A stretch of 64,000 nt of DNA from Ruegeria faecimaris (GCF_900182615.1 NZ_FXTE01000005.1:1-64000); one strand, 5' to 3'. Positions 44,723 through 53,428 are shown, counted from the first letter of the stretch. Numbers and translations are program-made. Notes: generated by a model from the letters alone, not told the origin.

Positions 44723-45703
44723 TCAGTCGAGCGTATCTGCAAGCCAGTTTTGCAGCAGAAAATGCGCAATCGCGCCTTTGCGCGCTGGCAGAAGGCTGGG
44801 ATGTTCCCCAGCAAAGACCTGCATCATTTCAGCCTTATTCACCCATATCGCGTCTTCGATTTCAACCGGGTCTATAGTGATTTCTTGCGACAATGCCTCG
44901 CCTGCACAGCCAAACATCAGTGACGCCGGAAAGGGCCAGGGCTGGCTGGAAAGATAGGTTACTTGCCCGACGGGGACACCGGCCTCTTCCATCACCTCTC
45001 TGCGCACCGCCGCTTCCAGCGTTTCTCCGGGTTCGACAAATCCGGCCAGTAGCGAATACATCCCTTCAGGCCATCCCGGGGATCGCCCCATCAGCACCGA
45101 ATTCCTATATGTGATCAACATGATGACCACCGGGTCGGTGCGTGGGAAATGCTGCCCCCCACACGACGGGCAACTGCGTTGCCATCCTGCTTGCGCCATA
45201 TCGCTGGCGGCGCCGCAACGAGCGCAAAACCTATGGGTTTCATGCCAGGCGATGACCGCCTTGGCGGAAGCCGAAAGTTCGGCATCACGTGGGGAAAGGC
45301 GCGCCATGATGCGGCGCAATTCGACAAAAACCTGACCTTCAGGCAAATCCGGGTGCTGTTGCTCTGATCGGTCGAAGAATGCTCCAAGCTCGGACAGGTC
45401 AACGCCCTCGGGCATCCAATCGGATATATCAAAGGCAAAAACCGGAACCTCATCCGAGAGACCAAGCAATACTGGCGCTGGGACGATCCCACCGGGACCA
45501 TTTGCGATCAGCTCGTGCAAGACAGGTAACAAGCAGAGTTGATCAAGGGCCTCTCCTTGAACCAGCAGCTTTCCGCGCCACAGCAACAGGCATTTCGCTT
45601 TCGGATGTGCTCGCGCTGCTGCCATCGCGTCGACGTCTCCACGAAGATGTGCGGCACGATCCAGCCCTGATCCACCAAACGTTACCTGTTCCGCGTTCTT
45701 CAT
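44723..45703 (-). CDS. nudC: NAD+ diphosphatase (Nudix)
   Basis: This is a 326-residue enzyme hydrolysing NADH to NMNH and AMP, and in some bacteria removing NAD caps from RNA. Zinc ligands C160, C163, C178 and C181 (CARCG and CPSCG) precede the Nudix box at residues 221-243 (GFVEPGETLEAAVRREVMEE followed by AGV), and the SQPWPFPASLM motif typical of the NudC group follows. It is the first gene of a minus-strand trio with the SRPBCC and GNAT genes. Confidence 0.95.
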   Translation of the reverse strand: MKNAEQVTFGGSGLDRAAHLRGDVDAMAAARAHPKAKCLLLWRGKLLVQGEALDQLCLLPVLHELIANGPGGIVPAPVLLGLSDEVPVFAFDISDWMPEGVDLSELGAFFDRSEQQHPDLPEGQVFVELRRIMARLSPRDAELSASAKAVIAWHETHRFCARCGAASDMAQAGWQRSCPSCGGQHFPRTDPVVIMLITYRNSVLMGRSPGWPEGMYSLLAGFVEPGETLEAAVRREVMEEAGVPVGQVTYLSSQPWPFPASLMFGCAGEALSQEITIDPVEIEDAIWVNKAEMMQVFAGEHPSLLPARKGAIAHFLLQNWLADTLD

Positions 45704-45832
45704 TTAAATTCCTCTGGTTCGCCTGCACAGGGCTGCCATGACAGCTTCGGTGTTGCAACGACAATTCCACGACCGAAAACCGAGGCGATCCTGTCAAATT
45801 ACCGCAAGTGCATAAAAAAATTTGCACTTACT

Positions 45833-47740
45833 ATGCTTTTTGTTGAAGTTGTTATTCATAAAACTGCCAAAAGTAGAGTATTGAAAACAATTTCGCATTT
45901 GTCTGATCAGTCTGTAGGTATCCGGATTTTGGCGACCACCGATCTGCACATGAACCTGTGCAGTTTTGATTATTACGCGGATCAAGACGAACCTACGATC
46001 GGATTGACCCGAACGGCCAGCCTGATCCGGCAGGCGCGGAACGAGGCTGAGGCAGACGGAGATATCGTCTTGCTCTTCGACAACGGAGACGCTCTGCAGG
46101 GTACACCGTTGGGGGATTGGGCTGCCGATCCCGCCAATGCGCCGCACATCCTGATGCAGGCCTTCGGCAGCCTGGGATATGACGCGATTGGCCTGGGAAA
46201 TCACGACTTCGGATTCGGGCTTCATTTCTTACAGCACGTTATCTCTGACGCCCCCTGCCCTGTGCTCAGCAGCAATGCCTTGCGCACGAATGGGCCACAG
46301 ATCTGGCAAGATCATGTCATTTTGCACAAAGAGATCCCTGGCGCGCCGACACCTATGGCCCTGAAGATTGGTGTATTTTCGGTCCTTCCCCCTCAGACAG
46401 CGCAATGGGAGGCGCACAAGCTGCACGACACCCTTACCACTCAGGACATCCTGACTTGTGCGGCAAACAAAGTCAGAAAGCTCAAAGACGAAAATTGCGA
46501 CCTGATCATCGCGCTGGCCCATACCGGTTTCGGACCGGACAGGTCACAACGGAATATGGAAAACGCGATTATTCCGCTGGCCGAAATCGAAGGTATCGAC
46601 GCAATAATTGCTGGTCATTCCCATTTGACCTATCCCGTCAAGGCCGGCTCTGAAAACACTCTGGTGCATGGCAAACCAGTTGTCTTACCCGGAACGGCCG
46701 GATCACATCTGGGGGTGATCGACTTGAAACTTCACTCGGCAGAGCGCGGCGGCTGGACCGTTGGCGAAGCCCGGGCGGCGCTACGACCGATATCTGCAGG
46801 GCGTCCCGACGAAATGGTATCACTGGCGCCCGAAGATCCGGAATTGTTGCATCTGTTTTCCTCTGGTCATGCCGAAACCCGCAGGCGAGCGGGCCAGCCG
46901 GTCGGCCGCACCCCGCACCATCTGCACAGCTATTTCAGCTTTTGCGCCGAGGACCGTGGGCTGAGGCTGGTCGCCGCCGCCCAGGCTGCCGCGTTACGTC
47001 TGTGTATGTCCGATACCGACCTGGCAGATATTCCGATTTTATCGGCGGTTTCACCTTCGAAATTCGGCGGTCGGGCCGGGCCGCGATTCTATACGGATGT
47101 TAAGCCTGGCGAGATATTCCTGCGTAACGTGGTTGACCTGCATGTTTTTCCAAACGAATTGCAGGGTGTCATTGTATCCGGTGACCAAATCGTGGACTGG
47201 CTTGAGATGTCCGCAGCTGTTTTCAACCAGATTTCGACCGGATCTGCATCCGAACTTATTTGCGAAAATCGGGTGGGTCACAACTTTGATGTGCTATACG
47301 GGCTGTCCTGCAGAATTGATCTGACACAACCTCCGCGTTTCGACGATATGGGCACCTTGATCAACGCCGAAAACCGGCGCGTTTCAGAAGTTCTGGTCGG
47401 TGCCACCCCCATTGCACCGGATCAGCAATTTGCCGTCGCGCTTAACAATTATCGCGCCAGCGGGGGCGGGCATTTCCCATTTGCGGGTAATGCGCAACGT
47501 ATCGACATGCCCATCCTGCCGGTCCAGCAAGCCCTGCTGGATTATCTGTCAGGCACCTTGGTCAGCGATCCGCTGGAAGAGGCCCAGAAACCCTTCAGAA
47601 TCACCAGTAACACTGGTACGCAGGCGATCTTACGCACCGGTCCAAATGCCCACCGACTTCTGCAGGACATTCAGGAATTTGATCCACAAGTCCTTGGAAC
47701 CGACGAAAATGGCTTTTTACGGATTCTTCTGACCTTCTGA
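45833..47740 (+). CDS. Bifunctional 2',3'-cyclic phosphodiesterase / 5'-nucleotidase-like enzyme
   Basis: This is a 635-residue protein with an N-terminal metallophosphatase domain (TDLHMN, LLFDNGDALQG, GLGNHDFGFGLHF, AGHSHL) and a C-terminal 5'-nucleotidase domain with the ligand-binding NNYRASGGGHFP. CpdB and UshA relatives are usually exported, yet here no signal peptide is visible at the first ATG (MLFVEVVIHKTAKSRVLKTI), and the conserved part begins at RILATTDLHM about residue 31. The true start may be one of the TTG codons inside those 30 residues. It probably acts on nucleotides or cyclic nucleotides in the cytoplasm, or uses an unrecognised export route. Confidence 0.85.
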   Translation: MLFVEVVIHKTAKSRVLKTISHLSDQSVGIRILATTDLHMNLCSFDYYADQDEPTIGLTRTASLIRQARNEAEADGDIVLLFDNGDALQGTPLGDWAADPANAPHILMQAFGSLGYDAIGLGNHDFGFGLHFLQHVISDAPCPVLSSNALRTNGPQIWQDHVILHKEIPGAPTPMALKIGVFSVLPPQTAQWEAHKLHDTLTTQDILTCAANKVRKLKDENCDLIIALAHTGFGPDRSQRNMENAIIPLAEIEGIDAIIAGHSHLTYPVKAGSENTLVHGKPVVLPGTAGSHLGVIDLKLHSAERGGWTVGEARAALRPISAGRPDEMVSLAPEDPELLHLFSSGHAETRRRAGQPVGRTPHHLHSYFSFCAEDRGLRLVAAAQAAALRLCMSDTDLADIPILSAVSPSKFGGRAGPRFYTDVKPGEIFLRNVVDLHVFPNELQGVIVSGDQIVDWLEMSAAVFNQISTGSASELICENRVGHNFDVLYGLSCRIDLTQPPRFDDMGTLINAENRRVSEVLVGATPIAPDQQFAVALNNYRASGGGHFPFAGNAQRIDMPILPVQQALLDYLSGTLVSDPLEEAQKPFRITSNTGTQAILRTGPNAHRLLQDIQEFDPQVLGTDENGFLRILLTF

Positions 47741-47744
47741 CGGG

Positions 47745-47773
47745 TTGTGTTTTTCCGGCCAACTGCCTATATC
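47745..47773 (+). promoter_or_regulatory. Promoter of the SRP RNA
   Basis: The -35 TTGTGT (47745-47750), a 17 bp spacer and the -10 TATATC (47768-47773) would start transcription about 47780, exactly where the SRP RNA outer stem begins. Confidence 0.65.
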
Positions 47774-47780
47774 CACCCTC

Positions 47781-47874
47781 GAGAGGTTGGCGCGGGCGAG
47801 CGCCTCGCCAACCTGGTCAGATCCGGAAGGAAGCAGCCACAACGAGCCCCGCTTGGGTCGATGTCCAACCTCTC
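47781..47874 (+). ncRNA. ffs: Signal recognition particle RNA, small (4.5S) type
   Basis: The diagnostic SRP domain GGTCAGATCCGGAAGGAAGC followed by AGCC lies at 47815-47838, with the Ffh-binding GGAA and tetraloop-like elements. An outer stem GAGAGGTTGG (47781-47790) pairs exactly with CCAACCTCTC (47865-47874). It works with Ffh and FtsY to target nascent membrane proteins to SecYEG. It lies between the nucleotidase gene and rsgA and has its own promoter; exact ends may extend a few bases. Confidence 0.95.
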
Positions 47875-48036
47875 ACTTACGCGCAACGACTGCCGCAGGA
47901 GGGACTTTATGATTGTAGCAATGACCCTTCGGGCAGAGCGTTTCCGGGACTAACCCCCGCTCTTGCCTGAACACGTTACCGATGGGTGCGCGTCTGCCAC
48001 CCTGATGGTTTCCTGTATCTGAACACAGGCAGAACA

Positions 48037-49065
48037 ATGTCCAAAACACTTTCGGACCTGGGATGGTCCTCTCATTTTGCAGCCCAACATGCTGTGAACC
48101 CTACCTGCACACCGCATCGCATCAACGCCGTCCATCGTGATCGCCTGATCGGCCTGAATGCGCTGGGCGACACATCTGATCTGACCCCTGACCGATCAAC
48201 CGGTGAATTTGCGGTTGGCGATTGGATCCTTGCGGATGATCAAAACCGCATTCGGCATCTTTTGGAGCGCAAAAGCCTCTTGCAACGCCGGGCCGCAGGC
48301 ACCGGTGCGCAGGTTCAGCTGATCGCGGCGAATGTGGACGTGCTGTATATCGTCAGTTCCTGCAATGCCGATTTCAATCTGGCCCGGCTTGAACGTTATC
48401 TGGCACTGGCGCATCAGGCCGGGTGCTATCCGGTTGTTGTCCTGACCAAGGCCGACAGCTGCCCTGACCCAGAGAACTATGCCAGTCAGGCCAGTTCGCT
48501 GGTTCGGTTTCTGACCGTTCTAACCGTCAACGCGCTGGAGGCGTCAGAGATTGATCCGATCCTGTCCTGGTGCCCTGCCGGGCAAACTGCTGCTTTGGTC
48601 GGCTCATCCGGTGTCGGCAAAACCACATTGGCGAACGCCATGACTGGTCAGGCCGGGACAACGGCGGGGATCCGCGAGGATGACGCACGGGGTCGCCACA
48701 CCACGACCCATCGTGCGCTTCATCCGATGCGAAACGGGGGGTGGCTGATTGATACGCCAGGAATGCGCGCCCTGCGTTTGATGGATGCCCAAAACGGCGT
48801 GGATGAGGTTTTCTCCGACCTTCTGGAATTGGCTGCAAGGTGCCGGTTCTCAGATTGCCAGCACCAGGCCGAACCCGGTTGTGCTGTACAGGAGGCGATT
48901 GCCAATGGCGTGATCGAGCCCGACCGGCTGGCGCGCTGGCACAAGCTTCGGCGCGAAGATCAGAGGAATTCCGAAACCCTCGCGCAGTCACGGGCACGTG
49001 ACAAAGCCTTTGGCAAAATGGTGCGATCCGTCATGCACGACAAAAAGTCCCGCAGCAGACACTGA
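48037..49065 (+). CDS. rsgA: Ribosome small subunit-dependent GTPase A
   Basis: This is a 342-residue circularly permuted GTPase that matures and checks the 30S decoding centre. The order of motifs is G4 (TKAD) before G1 (GSSGVGKTT) and G3 (DTPG), which defines the family. An OB-fold precedes them and a zinc finger follows (CRFSDCQHQAEPGC). The ATG at 48037 (MSKTLSDLGWSSHF) is chosen; an upstream in-frame start at 47986 adds 17 residues without similarity. It is convergent with the hydrolase gene. Confidence 0.95.
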   Translation: MSKTLSDLGWSSHFAAQHAVNPTCTPHRINAVHRDRLIGLNALGDTSDLTPDRSTGEFAVGDWILADDQNRIRHLLERKSLLQRRAAGTGAQVQLIAANVDVLYIVSSCNADFNLARLERYLALAHQAGCYPVVVLTKADSCPDPENYASQASSLVRFLTVLTVNALEASEIDPILSWCPAGQTAALVGSSGVGKTTLANAMTGQAGTTAGIREDDARGRHTTTHRALHPMRNGGWLIDTPGMRALRLMDAQNGVDEVFSDLLELAARCRFSDCQHQAEPGCAVQEAIANGVIEPDRLARWHKLRREDQRNSETLAQSRARDKAFGKMVRSVMHDKKSRSRH

Positions 49066-49090
49066 GTGTGACAGAAAAGGCGCCTCGTTT

Positions 49091-49948
49091 TCAGGCAATC
49101 AACCGAGGCCAAACCGCCCAGTTTCTGCGGGCAAAAGCGCCAATATGACCGATCTCAGGCGCTCCGAATTCATTCGGAGACAACAGATGTCGCCGCGCCT
49201 TCGGCCCATACAGATCGGCAAGCCGCCAGACTGCGTCTGGCGGCACCATCTGGTCGTCCTCGAAGGTGAACAGGTCCACCGGCGTATTCGATTGCGCCCA
49301 TCTCGCTTCGGGCAGAGCATCACCGATCTGCGGCACATAATTCTGCGGCGCCGTGCACCAGCTGCGCCATTGCCAATAGACCGGGCCCGGCAAATCGGCA
49401 CCGATCCCCACAGCTTTGCCCGGCAGATACCCCAGTGCATTCACTGCCAGACGCCCGTGGCCGTGCCAGAACAACCACGCCAGCCCGCGATAGGGCCAGG
49501 GATGGTCGGACAGAGTAACCAGCCCCGAACATACACAGATCATCCGGTCGATCTGATCAATGTCTGGCTGCACCGGCCCCAGCAAACCGCCAAGGGAATG
49601 ACCGATGCTCCACTGCAAAGCGTCCGGGAACCGCCTGCGCATCTCAGCCCGTGCGGCGGGCATGTCGACCAAGGCCCAATCCGCCATGGTCACCTCGGAG
49701 GTTTTGAGTTTGTCGCGCAGCGAATGCCCGAAATCGCTGTAGTCATAGGTCAGACAAGCAATACCCTGTTCGGCGGCCAGCCAACGGGCAAAATGCTGGT
49801 AATATTCGCGCGGCACTGCAGTTGCGCTGTGAATCACCACGGCGACCTTCGGCTCGGTTTCAGGCAGATACAGCCGCGCCGACAGGCTGGCAGAGCCTGA
49901 GGCAAAATCAAAGTCCTTAGTCTGGACGCAGGGCGTGGTATCAAGCAT
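49091..49948 (-). CDS. Alpha/beta hydrolase
   Basis: This is a 285-residue predicted serine hydrolase with the nucleophile elbow GHSLGG near residue 113 and an oxyanion-type VVIHSATAVPREYY stretch near residue 35. The candidate acid is in FEDDQMVPPDA, with a catalytic histidine in EIGHIGAF. The ATG at 49948 is preceded by CCGGAAG; the frame extends to a TTG at 49990, which I reject. No signal peptide is visible. It resembles uncharacterised hydrolases sometimes annotated as YheT-like; the substrate is unknown. Confidence 0.82.
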   Translation of the reverse strand: MLDTTPCVQTKDFDFASGSASLSARLYLPETEPKVAVVIHSATAVPREYYQHFARWLAAEQGIACLTYDYSDFGHSLRDKLKTSEVTMADWALVDMPAARAEMRRRFPDALQWSIGHSLGGLLGPVQPDIDQIDRMICVCSGLVTLSDHPWPYRGLAWLFWHGHGRLAVNALGYLPGKAVGIGADLPGPVYWQWRSWCTAPQNYVPQIGDALPEARWAQSNTPVDLFTFEDDQMVPPDAVWRLADLYGPKARRHLLSPNEFGAPEIGHIGAFARRNWAVWPRLIA

Positions 49949-50103
49949 GGCGCTTCCGGCAATTTCTGAACTACTCGGTTCACTCAACAATCGGCCCGAT
50001 TTCGGCCACCAGAGTCAAGATTTCATCAAGATGACCAAACGTCCGGTTTGCACCCCAACAGGTGGCTTGACTCGGGGTCTGCATAGCCGCTAGCGATGTG
50101 ATG

Positions 50104-50292
50104 ATGGTTCTTGCCCCGGAATTGGGGCGGGATGAAAAGGGAACACGGTGCGGTCTGCCCCGGCGATGCCGGAAAGGGCCAACTCCGCGACTGCCCCCGC
50201 AACTGTAAGCGGTGAGCAATGCCGAAATACCACTGGCCCCAGGGCTGGGAAGGTCGGCAAAGCGACGACCCGCAAGTCAGGAGACCTGCCAT
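50104..50292 (+). promoter_or_regulatory. Cobalamin (B12) riboswitch
   Basis: The sequence holds the characteristic B12 element: GGGAACACGGTGCGG, GACTGCCCCCGCAACTGTAA followed by GCGG (the B12 box), and AAGTCAGGAGACCTGCC at the 3' end, in the right order over about 190 nt. When adenosylcobalamin or methylcobalamin binds, such elements usually shut off the downstream gene. Here it precedes the Cys-rich gene at 50391 by 98 nt, with an RBS hairpin between them. Confidence 0.95.
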
Positions 50293-50361
50293 CGTATCGA
50301 AACCGAAACTCGGGCGGGGTGTCCGGGCAGGTCGTCAGCGCGCTGTCACACCTGATCCTCA

Positions 50362-50384
50362 CCCTCCGTCCTGCGCGCGGAGGG
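50362..50384 (+). promoter_or_regulatory. RBS-sequestering hairpin (riboswitch expression platform)
   Basis: CCCTCCG (50362-50368) pairs perfectly with CGGAGGG (50378-50384), enclosing a nine-base loop. The right arm contains the GGAGGG Shine-Dalgarno sequence of the gene starting at 50391. A stem that hides the ribosome-binding site is the expected output device of a translational B12 riboswitch. Confidence 0.7.
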
Positions 50385-50390
50385 CGCATT

Positions 50391-50795
50391 ATGATCTGGA
50401 AGACAAAAACACACGAATTCACCGCGTCCGTCTGTCAGAGGACCGGGAAACCCTGCCCCGCCCTTGCCCAAATGGCACGCGCCATGGCCGAGGCGATGGC
50501 GACGGCAACGCCTGCGACATCCAAAACATTCGAGGTCGAAGGCACTAGCGATCTGACCCATTGCACCGAAGGCTGCACGGCCCGTTTTCGGGCCCAATCA
50601 GAACAGATCAGGGTCTATTGCGGCACCAGCACGGACACGCCGACAGAAAAGCTGGACGCCTATGGCGACATGATGTTCGGGCCGGAGTTCATCCAGAAAT
50701 CCGCTGGTTTTCTGTCAGAACCACCCTGTGCGATGCTCGACGTTTCGACCCTGCCGCCGCGCAGCGACAGTATTCCGTATCAAGTGTCTGCCTGA
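50391..50795 (+). CDS. Riboswitch-controlled small Cys-rich protein (DUF1636-like)
   Basis: This is a 134-residue protein with cysteines at residues 15, 22, 58, 62, 77 and 113. The arrangement CQRTGKPC, then HCTEGCTARFRAQSEQIRVYCG, recalls the DUF1636 group of ferredoxin-like metal-binding proteins found near cobalamin genes, but the match is by eye. The ATG at 50391 has GGAGGG six bases upstream, which also rules out the long upstream frame through the riboswitch. No membrane segment is visible. Its riboswitch suggests a role in B12 acquisition, cobalt handling or a B12-sparing function. It is followed by a terminator at 50811-50828. Confidence 0.75.
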   Translation: MIWKTKTHEFTASVCQRTGKPCPALAQMARAMAEAMATATPATSKTFEVEGTSDLTHCTEGCTARFRAQSEQIRVYCGTSTDTPTEKLDAYGDMMFGPEFIQKSAGFLSEPPCAMLDVSTLPPRSDSIPYQVSA

Positions 50796-50796
50796 T

Positions 50797-51297
50797 TCAG
50801 GGAAGGGTTCGGGCCGGCAACCCGGCCCAGTCCTTTTGCGCGTTGGTTTCCACCGCGCAGGGCCGCACTGCACGCAACCGCCGAAGCGCTTGGCCAGGCG
50901 CTTCGCCGCATTCCACCATTAGCCGCATCACAACCATCCCCGAGCGTCCGCACCCACCGCGGCAATGCACCAGCACCTTGCCGCCACTGGCAAGGACATG
51001 TTGGGCGGCGGCGCTGGCTTGCGGCCAAAGCGCCTCAACCTCAGGCGTGGGGGCGCCGAAATCGCGGATTGGAAGGTGGACCCAGGCAATCCGTTCGCAC
51101 TGCAGGTCCGCGTCGAATGACAGCCCGCCAGAATGCTGGAACTCATCCAGAGTAGTCATCGAGATGACCAGGTCCGGCGCCCAATCCCGGATTACTGCGA
51201 AATCCCCAGCATAATCGCCCGTGACACCCGGCAGTGGGCACAGAGCGATCTGCCCTTTGCCCAATCCAAGAGGGTGAATTACAAAACTCTCCAACAC
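50797..51297 (-). CDS. Cys-based protein/dual-specificity phosphatase family
   Basis: This is a 166-residue cytosolic protein with the phosphatase signature HCRGGCGRSG (Cys112 nucleophile, Arg118) and a likely general acid Asp79 in LPIRDFGAP. It is related to DSP/tyrosine phosphatases; the substrate could be a protein or a phosphoinositide-like or nucleotide ligand. The start is uncertain: a TTG at 51297 lies five bases after AGGAG, and I see no better ATG. It is convergent with the riboswitch-controlled gene, and the end of its frame overlaps that gene's terminator. Confidence 0.75.
   Translation of the reverse strand: MLESFVIHPLGLGKGQIALCPLPGVTGDYAGDFAVIRDWAPDLVISMTTLDEFQHSGGLSFDADLQCERIAWVHLPIRDFGAPTPEVEALWPQASAAAQHVLASGGKVLVHCRGGCGRSGMVVMRLMVECGEAPGQALRRLRAVRPCAVETNAQKDWAGLPARTLP
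50811..50828 (+). terminator. Terminator of the riboswitch-controlled gene
   Basis: This is a perfect GGGCCGG-CAAC-CCGGCCC stem followed by AGTCCTTTT on the plus strand. It lies inside the 3' end of the convergent phosphatase gene. Confidence 0.65.
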
Positions 51298-51453
51298 AGC
51301 TCCTTTTCCTGCATCACCACATGGGGCTGAAGCCCCTCATGATTTACCGGCTCTGATGCACCTTGCCAAAACGAAATTCCTTTTCGCGCGCGGTGGACGC
51401 GGGCGGCGGGGGTCTCTACGCTGCAAGCCTGACACGAATCCAACAGAGCAGAC

Positions 51454-53205
51454 ATGACCGACACGCCCAGCCCCGCCTATCAGGTTCTCGCGCGAAAATA
51501 CCGCCCGGAAACTTTTGCTGACCTCGTCGGTCAGGACGCAATGGTGCGCACGCTGAAAAACGCGTTCGAGGCCGACCGGATTGCACAAGCCTTCATCATG
51601 ACCGGCATCCGCGGTACGGGTAAGACAACCACGGCCCGGATCATCGCCAAGGGCATGAATTGCATTGGCCCCGATGGCGAAGGCAAGCCCACGACCGAAC
51701 CCTGCGGCCAGTGCGAACATTGCGTCGCTATCATGGAAGGCCGCCACGTTGATGTGATGGAAATGGACGCCGCCAGCCGAACCGGCGTGAATGATATCCG
51801 CGAAATCATCGACTCGGTCCGATACCGCGCCGCCAGTGCGCGCTATAAGATCTACATCATCGACGAGGTTCACATGCTTTCGACCAGCGCATTCAACGCG
51901 CTGCTCAAGACGTTGGAAGAACCTCCTGCGCATGTGAAGTTCATCTTTGCCACGACCGAAATCCGCAAAGTCCCGGTGACTGTTCTGTCGCGGTGCCAAC
52001 GATTTGACCTGCGCCGGATCGAACCCGAGGACATGATTGGCCTGCTCAATAAGATCGCAGCGGCTGAGAAGGCGCAGATCGCGGATGATGCCCTGGCGCT
52101 GATCACCCGCGCGGCCGAGGGGTCGGCGCGGGACGCAACATCGCTGCTTGACCAGGCAATCAGCCATGGGGCCGGTGAAACCAGCGCCGATCAGGTGCGC
52201 GCGATGCTGGGTCTGGCCGACCGGGGCCGGGTATTGGACTTGATGGAAATGATCCTGCGAGGGGATGCAGCAAGCGCGCTGACTGAATTGGGCGGGCAAT
52301 ATGCCGAAGGGGCCGATCCGCTATCCGTGCTGCGCGATCTGGCCGAAATCACGCACTGGGTTTCGGTTGTGAAGATCACGCCAGACGCAGCCGAGGACCC
52401 GACGGTTTCCCCTGATGAACGTGCTCGTGGTCAGCAAATGGCCGAGGCCCTGCCAATGCGCGTTTTGACCCGGATGTGGCAGATGTTGCTGAAAGCGCTG
52501 GAAGAGGTATCGGCCGCGCCAAATGCCATGATGGCTGCTGAAATGGCCGTTATCCGCCTGACCCATGTTGCCGACTTGCCCAGCCCCGAAGAGCTGATCA
52601 AGCGCCTGCAGGACAACCCGCCACCGCCTCCGAATGGTGGTCCGGGCGGTGGTATGGCCGTGCCCTCTCAGGCTCCGGTACCAGCGGCATCATCTTCTTA
52701 CGTGTCCGCAACCAGCAGCCCCGCCGGCGCGCCGTCGGCCGCTCTGGCCCATGATATCCAATCGGCGCTGGCACGGTATCCGAGTTTTGACCACGTGGTT
52801 GAATTGATCCGCACCAATCGGGATGTGAAACTTCTGGTCGAGGTCGAAAACGGGGTGCGGCTGGTTTCTTACCAACCGGGGCGGATCGAATTCACCCCGA
52901 CACAGAACGCACCCACAGATCTGGCAGCGAGACTGGGTTCGTCGCTGCAACGATGGACTGGCAACCGCTGGGCTGTGTCGATTGTGGCCGATGGTGAGGT
53001 TGCGACCATCGCCGAGATTCGAGACGCCGCCGAGCTGGCGTTGAAAGCAGAGGCTGAGAAACACCCGTTGGTTCAGGCGGTGCTCATGCAATTTCCGAAG
53101 GCACGCATCAAGCGGATTGAAACACCGGAAGAACGTGCCGCCAAAGTGGAAACCGAGGCGCTGCCCGAGGTCGAAGACGAATGGGACCCGTTCGAGGAAG
53201 ACTGA
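51454..53205 (+). CDS. dnaX: DNA polymerase III subunits gamma and tau
   Basis: This is a 583-residue clamp-loader ATPase. The N-terminal third has Walker A (GIRGTGKTT), the zinc-module cysteines (C-x8-C-x2-C-x2-C style, EPCGQCEHC) and the DEVH Walker B. The SRC motif (VLSRCQRFD) supports sensor function. A Pro/Gly/Ala-rich linker near residues 385-425 separates the DnaB/alpha-binding C-terminus, which ends in an acidic tail (EDEWDPFEED). No slippery A-run for a programmed gamma frameshift is evident. It is followed by ybaB and recR, as in most bacteria. Confidence 0.97.
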   Translation: MTDTPSPAYQVLARKYRPETFADLVGQDAMVRTLKNAFEADRIAQAFIMTGIRGTGKTTTARIIAKGMNCIGPDGEGKPTTEPCGQCEHCVAIMEGRHVDVMEMDAASRTGVNDIREIIDSVRYRAASARYKIYIIDEVHMLSTSAFNALLKTLEEPPAHVKFIFATTEIRKVPVTVLSRCQRFDLRRIEPEDMIGLLNKIAAAEKAQIADDALALITRAAEGSARDATSLLDQAISHGAGETSADQVRAMLGLADRGRVLDLMEMILRGDAASALTELGGQYAEGADPLSVLRDLAEITHWVSVVKITPDAAEDPTVSPDERARGQQMAEALPMRVLTRMWQMLLKALEEVSAAPNAMMAAEMAVIRLTHVADLPSPEELIKRLQDNPPPPPNGGPGGGMAVPSQAPVPAASSSYVSATSSPAGAPSAALAHDIQSALARYPSFDHVVELIRTNRDVKLLVEVENGVRLVSYQPGRIEFTPTQNAPTDLAARLGSSLQRWTGNRWAVSIVADGEVATIAEIRDAAELALKAEAEKHPLVQAVLMQFPKARIKRIETPEERAAKVETEALPEVEDEWDPFEED

Positions 53206-53286
53206 AACCGTCCCATCTTACCCAACTGGAAACCTCCCGCGCCCGCCGCGGGCCATCGGCTGACGCCGATACCCCTGAGCGGCCTT

Positions 53287-53324
53287 GGGCCCGGCAGCGC
53301 GGGCTTGCCCGCGCTGCCGGGCCC
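53287..53324. repeat. Long perfect hairpin in the dnaX-ybaB gap (REP-like)
   Basis: An 18-base arm, GGGCCCGGCAGCGCGGGC, is followed after two bases by its exact complement. The stem is far longer than needed for a terminator and has no T-run. It lies in a 223 bp GC-rich gap that also has shorter complementary elements (CCGCGGGCC, ATCGGCTGACGCCGAT). It may be a dispersed intergenic repeat; only one copy is in this window. Confidence 0.7.
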
Positions 53325-53428
53325 AACGAGAGGAAAGGTCTTGACGACGGGCGGGAGCCAGCTCGGCCCTTGTGCCGCGCCGACCGCGCCCGTATTTAGG
53401 CGTCAAACCGGATATTAGGAGAATACCG

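Noticed and set aside
47747-47953. A 68-codon frame across the SRP RNA
   Set aside because: It coincides with the SRP RNA and its promoter; only its last 14 codons have a plausible separate start.
50148-50390. Reading frame through the B12 riboswitch joined to the Cys-rich protein
   Set aside because: The sequence is fully explained by riboswitch structure, and the ATG at 50391 has its own Shine-Dalgarno sequence.
53218-53428. Arg/Gly-rich frames on both strands in the dnaX-ybaB gap
   Set aside because: They are by-products of GC-rich inverted repeats and have no conserved domain.
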